Source of the DNA: Candidatus Nomurabacteria bacterium
GTDB lineage: Bacteria; Patescibacteriota; Minisyncoccia; Phycocordibacterales; SBAW01
Length of the DNA: 19,478 nt
Reading direction: 5' to 3'
Assembly (NCBI GenBank): GCA_943349675.1
Contig: CALQZN010000012.1
Location: 1-19,478 of the forward strand
The notes under the pieces were generated by a model. That model saw only the letters and a program-made list of their open reading frames with translations, ran no database searches and was not told where the DNA came from. Position numbers and translations under genes: made by a program. Shown here piece by piece: positions 13,087 through 19,478 of this stretch. Position 1 is the stretch's first letter. Each line of letters starts with the position of its first letter.

Positions 13087-13779
13087 ATGGTAAAAATACT
13101 TGGCGCGGCTTTAGGTGTAGTTGTGGTAGTTGGAGGCATGGTGGTAGCCTACAAGTTTTTGTCAGGTGAGCAAAAGCCCTCTACAATGACAGCTCTTAGT
13201 ACCTACACAGCAAGCACGACAGCACCCAACACACCAACCGTCACTTCCCCGATTACACAAACATCAGAGCCTATTACAAACACAGCCGTAACTAAAAAAA
13301 TCATGACCGCAACACTACACACAAACAAAGGCACCATCACTCTAGAGTTTTATCCACAAAACGCCCCAAAAACAGTGGAGAATTTTATTAAACTTGCACA
13401 AAGCGGTTTTTACGACAGTACCAAATTCCACCGCGTCATCCGCGGCTTTATGAACCAAGGTGGCGACCCCCTAACAAAAGATGACTCACAAAAGGCTCGT
13501 TGGGGCACCGGCGGTCCAGGGTACAAGTTTAACGACGAAATAAGCGCTAACAACAGCAACACTGCTGGCACCGTAGCTATGGCAAATTCTGGCCCCAACA
13601 CCCAAGGTAGCCAGTTCTTTATTAACGCAGTCGACAACCGCAACCTTGACCAAGGCTACACTGTGTTTGGTAAAGTTACCTCAGGCATGGATGTTGTGAG
13701 CGCTATAAACAACACCCCAACCGACTCTGCCGACCGACCACTGGAACCTGTAGTCCTTGAAAAGGTAACCCTTGACTGA
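13087..13779 (+). CDS. Membrane-anchored cyclophilin-type peptidyl-prolyl isomerase
   Basis: A 230-residue protein with an N-terminal hydrophobic anchor (residues 4-24, ILGAALGVVVVVGGMVVAY), a Thr/Pro/Ser-rich linker to about residue 70, and one cyclophilin domain to the end. Active-site landmarks: FHRVIRGFMNQGGDP with the catalytic Arg116, MANSGPNTQGSQFFI, and LDQGYTVFGKV. The insert WGTGGPGYKFNDEI is typical of the bacterial group of this family. It speeds cis-trans isomerisation of proline bonds and probably assists folding of proteins outside the membrane. It follows the transporter gene after 17 bases, and AT-rich DNA before the ATG shows no clear ribosome site. Assignment is secure. Confidence 0.96.
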   Translation: MVKILGAALGVVVVVGGMVVAYKFLSGEQKPSTMTALSTYTASTTAPNTPTVTSPITQTSEPITNTAVTKKIMTATLHTNKGTITLEFYPQNAPKTVENFIKLAQSGFYDSTKFHRVIRGFMNQGGDPLTKDDSQKARWGTGGPGYKFNDEISANNSNTAGTVAMANSGPNTQGSQFFINAVDNRNLDQGYTVFGKVTSGMDVVSAINNTPTDSADRPLEPVVLEKVTLD

Positions 13780-13803
13780 CATTCCTCAAAAGTATGCTAC
13801 TAT
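13776..13803 (+). promoter_or_regulatory. Promoter of the 29-residue acidic peptide gene
   Basis: CTGACA (13776-13781) and TACTAT (13798-13803) are spaced by 16 bases, with TG one base before the -10 box, an extended -10 form. It overlaps the end of the cyclophilin gene and would give a leader of about 35 bases. Confidence 0.55.
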
Positions 13804-13846
13804 AGGTGCTCGGTCGTCTTTACTATGTAGTTAAGTGATAACATAT

Positions 13847-13936
13847 ATGGATCCAGAAGAAGTAAAGCCTGAGGAAACCCCAGTTGAAGAGCCTGCAATG
13901 CCAGCTCCTACTGAGGACGAAGAGACTGCAGCGTAA
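13847..13936 (+). CDS. 29-residue highly acidic peptide
   Basis: The frame ATG(13847)-TAA(13936) encodes MDPEEVKPEETPVEEP followed by AMPAPTEDEETAA, with ten Glu or Asp plus Pro and Ala and only one Lys. It has no hydrophobic segment and is probably disordered. Reasons to think it is real: its own promoter upstream, a strong terminator 12 bases after the stop, a composition unlike random DNA, and isolated transcription between unrelated genes. Similar short Glu/Pro-rich peptides are, in my memory, frequent in Parcubacteria genomes; their function is unknown. The alternative is a non-coding RNA that only looks coding. Confidence 0.6.
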   Translation: MDPEEVKPEETPVEEPAMPAPTEDEETAA

Positions 13937-13948
13937 GCATCATTCTCG

Positions 13949-13981
13949 AAACAAAACCCCTCATCCGAGGGGTTTTGTTTT
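13949..13981 (+). terminator. Strong Rho-independent terminator
   Basis: A 14-bp perfect stem (13949-13962 with 13967-13980) has the loop ATCC; the 3' arm ends in TTTTGTTTT, serving as the T-run. It ends transcription of the acidic-peptide unit just before the ABC-F gene. The 5' arm begins with AAACAAAA, so it may work on the minus strand too. Confidence 0.9.
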
Positions 13982-14011
13982 GCAGTGATACACAATACCC
14001 TAATTTGCATA

Positions 14012-15463
14012 ATGGCTAAAGAAGATACAATAGTCCGGTTCGAAGATGTCTCGTTTGACTACGGACACAATAAACCTATTTTAAAAGAGGTCAGCTTTTC
14101 TGTGCGCCGTGGTACCAAAAACACCATCATGGGCCAAAATGGCGCCGGCAAAAGCACCCTACTGGACATCATTACCGGCGCCCACACCCCAGAGTCTGGG
14201 GTGGTGCACATAACGCACGGCTTAAAGGTTGCCCAAGCGCGCCAAGTAATCCCCAAAGAGCAGCTGGAAATGACGGTGCGAGAGTTTTTTGAATCGTGCT
14301 TCCCTACCAAGGTGTACGACATAGACCCTCGTATAGACAAAGTGCTGGATGCTGTGCATTTAGTTGCCGACCATGGAAAAAAGGTACGCGCATTTTCAGG
14401 TGGGCAACAAGCGCGACTTTTGCTGGCATCAGCACTTATACAAGACGCGGACTTGTTGCTGCTTGACGAGCCAACCAACAACCTCGACCACGCAGGCATA
14501 GAACATCTGACACAATTTTTAGTCAATTCAAAAAAGACATGCATTGTCATTTCGCACGATGCCGAATTTTTAAATGCCTTTACCAACGTCGTGCTGTACC
14601 TCGACGTCTTTACTCACAAAATCGAGCAGTATGCAGGTAACTACTTTGACACCATGGCACAAATCGCTGCCCGCATAGAAAAAGAGAACCGCAAAAATGC
14701 ACTCCTTGCCAAAGAGATACAAGCCAACAAAGACAAAGCAAACTTTTTTGCCAACAAAGGTGGCCAAATGCGTTTGGTAGCACGCCGCATGCGCGACAAG
14801 GCAGAAGAGATGGAGGAAGAGATGGTTGATGTGCGCAAAGAAGACCGGACTATCCGTGCCTTTACCATCCCCTCGCAAGAAGGGCTTATTGGCGAAGTAC
14901 TTGGCATCTCGTCGTATAAAGTAATCAAAGGTCACAAACCTGTAGTGCATAAAGCAAAAGTCTCACTTAAACGCGGGGGTCATTTACAGTTGGCTGGCCC
15001 CAACGGCATCGGCAAGAGCACATTGCTTGAGTCGCTCGCAAATGGCACCGCAGAGGGCGCTACCATACAAAAAGACGTTAAGGTTGGTTATTATCGACAA
15101 GACTTCTCAACACTTAACTTTGACGACACCGTCTACGACTCTTTGATGGCGGTGATGGACAAAAAAGACGAAGAAAGGATGCGCTCGGTTGCTGCTGGGT
15201 TTTTGCTCAGTGGCGAAGTGGTGCGCACTAAAATCGGCAGCCTCTCCGAGGGTCAAAAGGGTCTGGTTGCCTTTGCACGGCTGGTGCTCGAAAAACCCGG
15301 GCTGCTTATACTCGACGAGCCAACCAACCACATTAACTTCCGCCACTTGCCCGTTATTGCCGAAGCTTTAAATACCTACCAAGGCGCCATGATACTCGTG
15401 AGCCACGTGCCCGACTTTGTGGCTAAAATACGTATCGACGAGGTGCTAGATTTAGGAAAATAA
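14012..15463 (+). CDS. ABC-F family ATPase (ribosome-associated type)
   Basis: A 483-residue soluble protein with two ABC ATPase domains and no membrane segment, the ABC-F layout, whose members act on ribosomes rather than in transport. Domain 1: Walker A GQNGAGKST, signature FSGGQQARLLLASAL, Walker B LLLLDEPTNNLD. The linker (about residues 215-285, with QIAARIEKENRKNALLAKEI and ARRMRDKAEEMEEE) is a charged helical pair. Domain 2: Walker A GPNGIGKST, signature SLSEGQKGLVAFARL, Walker B LLILDEPTNH. The frame extends upstream to a GTG at 13985, but that start lies next to the terminator; the ATG at 14012 gives a normal N-terminus (MAKEDTIVRFEDVSF). The protein is shorter than EttA or Uup, so the exact subgroup is open. 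Confidence 0.94.
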   Translation: MAKEDTIVRFEDVSFDYGHNKPILKEVSFSVRRGTKNTIMGQNGAGKSTLLDIITGAHTPESGVVHITHGLKVAQARQVIPKEQLEMTVREFFESCFPTKVYDIDPRIDKVLDAVHLVADHGKKVRAFSGGQQARLLLASALIQDADLLLLDEPTNNLDHAGIEHLTQFLVNSKKTCIVISHDAEFLNAFTNVVLYLDVFTHKIEQYAGNYFDTMAQIAARIEKENRKNALLAKEIQANKDKANFFANKGGQMRLVARRMRDKAEEMEEEMVDVRKEDRTIRAFTIPSQEGLIGEVLGISSYKVIKGHKPVVHKAKVSLKRGGHLQLAGPNGIGKSTLLESLANGTAEGATIQKDVKVGYYRQDFSTLNFDDTVYDSLMAVMDKKDEERMRSVAAGFLLSGEVVRTKIGSLSEGQKGLVAFARLVLEKPGLLILDEPTNHINFRHLPVIAEALNTYQGAMILVSHVPDFVAKIRIDEVLDLGK

Positions 15464-15466
15464 ACC

Positions 15467-15489
15467 ACCCACAAGTCAGACTTGCGGGT
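15467..15489. terminator. Convergent hairpin between ABC-F gene and dnaX
   Basis: ACCCACAAGT (15467-15476) pairs with ACTTGCGGGT (15480-15489) with one mismatch. It covers the last codons and stop of dnaX and lies 3 bases after the ABC-F stop. On the minus strand it is followed by GGTTTATTTT, a weak T-run, so it may end dnaX; on the plus strand only TTT follows. Confidence 0.5.
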
Positions 15490-16537
15490 TTGCCACACGA
15501 TACAGCGCGAGTTCCAATGGGATTGCAGGGATGGGTGCGCGTGGGGTTTCAATAAGCGCTGTAATTAGTTCTGCCAAAAGGTTTGAGTTTATGGCAGCTC
15601 CCACGGGGCCCGCCAGCTCTGCCAACACAACTTGATCGCTTTCGCTAAACCGCTCGCTCAATTGTTTTTTAATCTCTGGCGCAAACCGTAGCAACAGCAC
15701 GCTGCGCACTTTTGTCACGGCGAGCAATGTAAATACTTTGGGCTCCACTCCACCCTGCAGCGCTTTATGAAATGCCCCAACAGCTGCACCCGTGTCTTTG
15801 TTTGCAAGAGCTTGGAGAAACTCATTGACTGCTTTTGTAGATGGCGCACCCACAACACTGGCTACTTCATCTTCGGAGAGTTGCGCATCTTTTGAGACAG
15901 TGAGTACTTTTTGCAAAATCCCAAGCGTGTCGCGGAACGACCCTTCCCCCATCAAAGCTATCATCTCGGCACCTGCAGGCGAGAGTGTCGCTCCTTCTTT
16001 TTTTGTAACATCAAGCGCAAGTTTTTTGAGCGTCTCGTGCGACGGCTTTTTAAATTGGAATGTTTGGCAGCGCGAGATTATTGTATCGGGCACCCGGTCG
16101 AGCTCGGTTGTTGCCAACACAAATACTACGTGGCTAGGAGGTTCCTCGAGCGTCTTAAGGAGTGCTTGCCACGCTTGTGGTGTGAGCGCATGCGCCTCGT
16201 CTATGATGTAAAACTTGTATGTCGACTCAAACGGCAAGGTCGAAACCCCGTCACGGAGCTCACGTATCTCATCTATACCACGGTTGCTCGCGGCATCCAT
16301 CTCGTAAATGTCTTGGTCGCTTGTACCGGTGGCATGTGCCAACGCACGCGCCATGGACGTTTTACCAGTCCCCCTGCCCCCTGCAAACAAATATGCATGC
16401 GCTATTTTTTTCTGCGCGACAGCCGCTTCCAGTACTTTGACTATTTGGTCTTGGTCTCGGAAGTCGTCAAAATTGCCTGGCCGGTATTTGCGATAGAGCG
16501 CAAGCGGCACACGTTCTTCCACTGCAGTTTTAGCCAT
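15476..16537 (-). CDS. dnaX: DNA polymerase III subunit gamma/tau (clamp loader), short zinc-less form
   Basis: DnaX is the ATPase core of the clamp loader, which places the sliding clamp on DNA during replication. The 353-residue protein shows Walker A GGRGTGKT (53-60), DEAH (113-116), sensor region ATTELDRVP, and SRC (155-157), then the usual lid and collar domains. Unusual: between RALAHATGTSDQDIYEMD and the rest there is no Cys-rich insertion; most bacterial DnaX proteins carry a four-Cys zinc module there. The tau-specific C-terminal domains are also absent, so this is a gamma-like product. The gene is last in the minus-strand cluster starting at serS. Initiation at the ATG at 16537 gives an N-terminus with the conserved ALYRKYRP. 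Confidence 0.96.
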   Translation of the reverse strand: MAKTAVEERVPLALYRKYRPGNFDDFRDQDQIVKVLEAAVAQKKIAHAYLFAGGRGTGKTSMARALAHATGTSDQDIYEMDAASNRGIDEIRELRDGVSTLPFESTYKFYIIDEAHALTPQAWQALLKTLEEPPSHVVFVLATTELDRVPDTIISRCQTFQFKKPSHETLKKLALDVTKKEGATLSPAGAEMIALMGEGSFRDTLGILQKVLTVSKDAQLSEDEVASVVGAPSTKAVNEFLQALANKDTGAAVGAFHKALQGGVEPKVFTLLAVTKVRSVLLLRFAPEIKKQLSERFSESDQVVLAELAGPVGAAINSNLLAELITALIETPRAPIPAIPLELALYRVANPQV

Positions 16538-16591
16538 AGCATTAGTATACCCGCCCAGAGCGAGCTTGCGTAGTCAAAAAAAAACACTATA

Positions 16592-16987
16592 TTAGGAAAC
16601 TTTTTTTACTACCTTTTTAACCGCTTTTTTGACACTCTTTTTTACTGCTTTTGTAGTCTTAGATGACTGCATATGCTGCCATGCGGCTTTGAGGTCTTTT
16701 GCCATTTGTACCAACTCTGCCGACGTCGCGCCCGACATTGCGGAGTAGCGTTTTACCACTTTGTCGACGATTTCTAGATATGTCTGTTTGTCGATGTCAC
16801 CGAGCTTCTCGACTGCCTCAAGGACTTCTGCACGTGCTTTAAACATCCAGCTGCGTGCTAGTTTACGATGCTTTGCTGCATTTTTTGCCCCATACAACCA
16901 ATACGCTGCCGCCGCAGTTGCAGCCGCTGCTGCCACCCCTACCCCCACCACACCCGCATTAGTCTTGCTGTCTTTTTTTGCTGCCAT
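16592..16987 (-). CDS. Small membrane protein with lysine-rich tail
   Basis: The frame is open from 17086, but the Met at 16987 gives a natural start, 25 bases after the previous gene's stop, and the upstream extension overlaps that gene. The 131-residue product has a basic N-terminus, a hydrophobic Ala/Val-rich segment (VVGVGVAAAAATAAAAYWLY, residues about 13-32), a helical domain (MFKARAEVLEAVEKLGDIDK and VVKRYSAMSGATSAELVQMA), and a strongly basic end (KKSVKKAVKKVVKKVS). The tail resembles nucleic-acid-binding or histone-like tails; that is only resemblance. The family is unknown to me. It belongs to the serS-to-dnaX cluster. Confidence 0.75.
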   Translation of the reverse strand: MAAKKDSKTNAGVVGVGVAAAAATAAAAYWLYGAKNAAKHRKLARSWMFKARAEVLEAVEKLGDIDKQTYLEIVDKVVKRYSAMSGATSAELVQMAKDLKAAWQHMQSSKTTKAVKKSVKKAVKKVVKKVS

Positions 16988-17012
16988 ATTCTTGTTGTTA
17001 TTGTAGTAAATA

Positions 17013-17321
17013 TTATTCTGACACTGTTTTCTCTTCTGACTTTTTCTTTCTGCTCCGTGTGCCAAACCGGTATGTAACAAAACCAATCAGTAGGTCAATA
17101 ATACCACGAACCTTTACCCCTTCTGTTTTGACTTGGGCGCGGAGCGCTTCGAAGTCTTGTTCCAAGTCGTCGCTTGCTTTGCGTACCTTGGCAGCGATTG
17201 CGCGCACGTCGCGCAAAATACCCACAACATGGTACGCTCCCCAAAGTACCGCTCCTGTAATAAGAACAACTGACACTGTGGTGACAAAAAAGAATATGTC
17301 TGCCTGTATCAGAGTACTCAT
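17013..17321 (-). CDS. Single-span membrane protein with coiled-coil, function unknown
   Basis: A 102-residue protein with one N-terminal transmembrane helix (residues about 9-32, FFFVTTVSVVLITGAVLWGA) followed by a helical, charged region that looks like a coiled coil (ILRDVRAIAAKVRKASDDLE) and a basic end (RFGTRSRKKKSEEK). The layout recalls small DUF948-like or YtxH-like membrane proteins, but no signature is clear enough to assign. It starts 6 bases after the dus stop, so it is surely co-transcribed with it, and is followed 25 bases later by another small membrane protein. Confidence 0.8.
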   Translation of the reverse strand: MSTLIQADIFFFVTTVSVVLITGAVLWGAYHVVGILRDVRAIAAKVRKASDDLEQDFEALRAQVKTEGVKVRGIIDLLIGFVTYRFGTRSRKKKSEEKTVSE

Positions 17322-17327
17322 ACCTGT

Positions 17328-18389
17328 TTAGTATACACCGCCTGCCAAAAACTTCTCCACAACACTGCGCACCCCCGCAGCACTGTTTGTCTCCATGAGT
17401 TCCGTGCGCAACTCTTTTGCGCCAGGGAAGCCCTCGCAGTATGCTTTAAAATGCTTCTTCATTATCGCAAAATTTTTTATATCTCCCAGCAATTCTTCAA
17501 AAAGTTTTGCGTGCTCGACAGCAATACGTAGTTTTACTGACTCCAGAGGAAAAGCTTCCGCAAAAGTCCTCGGGTCTCCCTTGGTCGCCGTCATGCGGCC
17601 TTCGGGCCAGACTATTTGCTTTAGCTTTTCCTCTTCCGTACCCGATCCAAACAACCACGGTCTGCCAAAAATAGCGCGGCCAAGCATCGCCCCATCTGCA
17701 CCACTTGTGGCGACACGCTCACGAGCATCTGCCACATCAACGCAGTCGCCATTACCGATGATAAGTGTTTTGCTCTTCATTTCGTTGCGTATTTCGACCG
17801 CACGCGCAACCCTCTCCCATCGCGCCGGCACCTTCGACATTTCTTTGCGGGTGCGTGCATGAATGGTCACCGCAGCAGGTTCTTCTGCCAAAATAACAGG
17901 CAGCCATGTGTCGAGCGAGTCTTTGTTATAGCCAAGGCGCGTTTTGACAGACACTGGCAGGTTGGGGGCGCCGCGCTTTGCCGCGCGGATAATTTCGCGG
18001 GCAACGTCCGGGTGTGTAATCATTTTTGCCCCTGCACCCTGCTTTTCTATACTTTTGTCGGGGCAGCCCATGTTTATGTCGATGCCGTCAAAGCCCATTT
18101 CTTGCGCCATTGCAGCAGCTTTTTCCATCGTTTCTGGGTTGCTGGTAAAAAACTGCGCCACAATTGGCCTCTCTGCCTCGCTGTAGAGCAAATCTTTGAG
18201 TAGTTTTTGCTTCCCTTCTTCAGTTGCAAAACACAATCCGTCGGCTGAGACAAATTCGGTCCAAATAACATCGGGCCCACCCGGTTTGCTGTACTTTGCT
18301 ATCAAACGTCGAAATGCCGCGTCGGTGACGTTGGCTAAGGGCGCCAAGACAAAAAATGGCTTTGGCAGTGTATCCCAAAAGGTTTGCAT
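17328..18389 (-). CDS. dus: tRNA-dihydrouridine synthase
   Basis: Dus enzymes use FMN and NADPH to reduce uridines in the D-loop of tRNA to dihydrouridine. The 353-residue protein shows FVLAPLANVTDAAFRRLI near the N-terminus (FMN pocket), EFVSADGL, the catalytic Cys109 in DINMGCPDKSIEKQGAGAKM, VKTRLGY (149-155), VTIHARTR, LIIGNGDC, and GAMLGRAIFGRPWLF. The C-terminal helical domain is present and the length is normal. It starts 9 bases after the ftsQ stop and ends 6 bases before the next gene, inside a tight cluster. Which uridine it modifies cannot be told from sequence reading alone. Confidence 0.96.
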   Translation of the reverse strand: MQTFWDTLPKPFFVLAPLANVTDAAFRRLIAKYSKPGGPDVIWTEFVSADGLCFATEEGKQKLLKDLLYSEAERPIVAQFFTSNPETMEKAAAMAQEMGFDGIDINMGCPDKSIEKQGAGAKMITHPDVAREIIRAAKRGAPNLPVSVKTRLGYNKDSLDTWLPVILAEEPAAVTIHARTRKEMSKVPARWERVARAVEIRNEMKSKTLIIGNGDCVDVADARERVATSGADGAMLGRAIFGRPWLFGSGTEEEKLKQIVWPEGRMTATKGDPRTFAEAFPLESVKLRIAVEHAKLFEELLGDIKNFAIMKKHFKAYCEGFPGAKELRTELMETNSAAGVRSVVEKFLAGGVY

Positions 18390-18398
18390 ACAGCCACC

Positions 18399-19223
18399 TT
18401 ACTGTCCTTTAAGCTTGTAGTAAACCTTGTCGCCAAAACGCAGGTCGAGGTAGTCAAAATCTGTGAGTGAGTTTTTTGTAAACGGCGCTGCACCAAGTGC
18501 CAACGTAAGCCTTTCTACTATCCCTCCGCTCTCATCCTTAAGTCCAAACAACAACGCAAAATTGTTTGCAAACACCACTCGCACATTATCTCCTTTTACT
18601 ATCACCTCAGATACTTGTAGTTTCGTATTTTTTTGTAGCGATTCTACAAGCGCCGGAAGTAGGCGAAATTGCTCAGGACTCAAAAATTGCCCGTGCACAT
18701 TTTTGTCTGCACTCGCGGGCTCTAGTGTGCCGTAATACTTTTGATACGCATCGCCCGAGTACAGTGCGGCGGGGGCATACGCTAACCCGTTTTCATCTAA
18801 AAAGTAGCAACCGGTAGACGATGCCGAGTCACCGCACCACAAGGCAGCGGGGTGTCTCTCTACAACCCCAACCAAAATAGTGCGGAAGTCTTCTGCCTGC
18901 ACAGTCACTGTTTTTATAGTAGAAAAATTCTGCAGTTTTTCTGCAATTGTTTGTTGCGGATACAAAAAAATATTCGACTTAGCAAATAGGTACAAGTGGC
19001 CGCCTGCAAGCTCTTCCCACACCGCTTGCTCAAGCGTTTCTTTATCTGCCGCTCGCACCCCACTCAGCGACACTGTGTTGATGCGCATAAACGGGGCCCA
19101 GGACAGCGCCACCAACCCCCCAACAAACACCAATAGCAAAAACAAAACAAAGATTGACGTAACGACTCGACGTCTCAAACGCCGCGCCTTGAGTCTTGAT
19201 TCTCCAAGCTGTACCCGAGCCAT
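18399..19223 (-). CDS. ftsQ: FtsQ/DivIB-type cell division protein with POTRA domain
   Basis: A 274-residue single-span membrane protein. It begins with a basic cytoplasmic tail (ESRLKARRLRRRVV), one transmembrane helix (about residues 22-45, SIFVLFLLLVFVGGLVAL), then a POTRA-like domain opening with INTVSLSGVRAADKETLEQA, where the pattern 'V-x-V/L-x-G' followed by a helix is typical, and a C-terminal beta-rich domain. FtsQ joins the division machinery and links early to late divisome proteins. Sequence conservation in this family is low, so the name rests on layout and the POTRA opening. The start is 4 bases after the serS stop, showing translational coupling is possible. Confidence 0.8.
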   Translation of the reverse strand: MARVQLGESRLKARRLRRRVVTSIFVLFLLLVFVGGLVALSWAPFMRINTVSLSGVRAADKETLEQAVWEELAGGHLYLFAKSNIFLYPQQTIAEKLQNFSTIKTVTVQAEDFRTILVGVVERHPAALWCGDSASSTGCYFLDENGLAYAPAALYSGDAYQKYYGTLEPASADKNVHGQFLSPEQFRLLPALVESLQKNTKLQVSEVIVKGDNVRVVFANNFALLFGLKDESGGIVERLTLALGAAPFTKNSLTDFDYLDLRFGDKVYYKLKGQ

Positions 19224-19227
19224 ATGT

Positions 19228-19478
19228 TTACGCTTTTACTATTTTCTCCTTGCCGCCCATGTACTGACGCAACACTTCAGGGATAGTGACACTACCGTCT
19301 TCGTTTTGGTAGTTTTCGAGTATTGCGATGAGTGTACGTCCTATCGCAAAAGCTGTGGCGTCGTTCATATGCACTGGCTCGCTCGTACCATCGCTGCGCT
19401 TTACTTTGGTGTTTAAGCGACGCGCCTGGAAGCCGCCAACATAGTCAGCACTATGCGTCTCACGATACGTATCTTGTC
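19228..19478 (-). CDS. serS: Seryl-tRNA synthetase, C-terminal end (gene runs off the window)
   Basis: The last 82 residues of seryl-tRNA synthetase, the class II enzyme that charges tRNA-Ser. YRETHSADYVGGFQARRLNT is the distinctive segment after motif 2, followed by VHMNDATAFAIGRTLIAILE, class II motif 3 with its invariant Arg, and ENYQNEDGSVTIPEVLRQYM, the normal family C-terminus, ending at TAA (19228-19230). The 5' part lies beyond the window. It is the most upstream visible member of the minus-strand cluster that continues with ftsQ 4 bases later. Confidence 0.96.
   Translation of the reverse strand, partial: QDTYRETHSADYVGGFQARRLNTKVKRSDGTSEPVHMNDATAFAIGRTLIAILENYQNEDGSVTIPEVLRQYMGGKEKIVKA

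Noticed and set aside
15476..15478. Possible use of TGA as glycine (code 25 lineages)
   Set aside because: dnaX ends in TGA at the expected end of the protein, and other complete genes are consistent with the standard bacterial code.

Overview
The window looks like a chromosomal segment of a Candidate Phyla Radiation (Patescibacteria, probably Parcubacteria-like) bacterium. The reasons are the compact gene layout, many small proteins of unknown function, a DnaX shortened by loss of its zinc-binding insertion, several genes with a -10 box almost touching the start codon, and the general protein style. TGA acts as a stop (for example at the end of dnaX), so the standard bacterial code applies and the TGA=Gly lineages are unlikely. 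The lineage is inferred from style; no rRNA gene is present.

Layout. 1-3.0 kb: the N-terminal part of a P-type ATPase, two small membrane proteins, an unknown protein behind a textbook promoter, then msrB-yjjX (methionine sulfoxide repair and nucleotide-pool cleaning). 3.0-9.1 kb: an accessory region. It holds a visibly GC-rich protein with a structured leader, a serine recombinase that has lost its catalytic N-terminus, a DUF2779 double-nuclease protein, about 1 kb of non-coding DNA full of inverted repeats (including a 371-bp element with 23-bp terminal inverted repeats), an AT-rich orphan gene, and a second, different serine recombinase remnant whose last codons run antisense into a tRNA-Gln(TTG) gene. 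This reads as a decaying, tRNA-targeted mobile island.

9.2-10.3 kb: a GIY-YIG protein followed by two decaying genes, a truncated histidine phosphatase and an M14 carboxypeptidase with its centre deleted. 10.3-15.5 kb: core-like plus-strand genes (VTT-family membrane protein, a secreted unknown, an AI-2E-type transporter, a membrane-anchored cyclophilin, a 29-residue acidic peptide with its own promoter and terminator, an ABC-F ATPase). 15.5-19.5 kb: a tight minus-strand cluster, serS - ftsQ - dus - two small membrane proteins - dnaX, probably one operon linking translation, tRNA modification, division and replication.

The most interesting part is the 3.0-9.1 kb island: a nuclease (Cas4-like PD-(D/E)XK plus DnaQ-like domain), an unknown AT-rich partner candidate, and unexplained repeat-rich non-coding DNA between recombinase remnants at a tRNA attachment site. 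A link to mobile-element biology or defence is inference, not shown.
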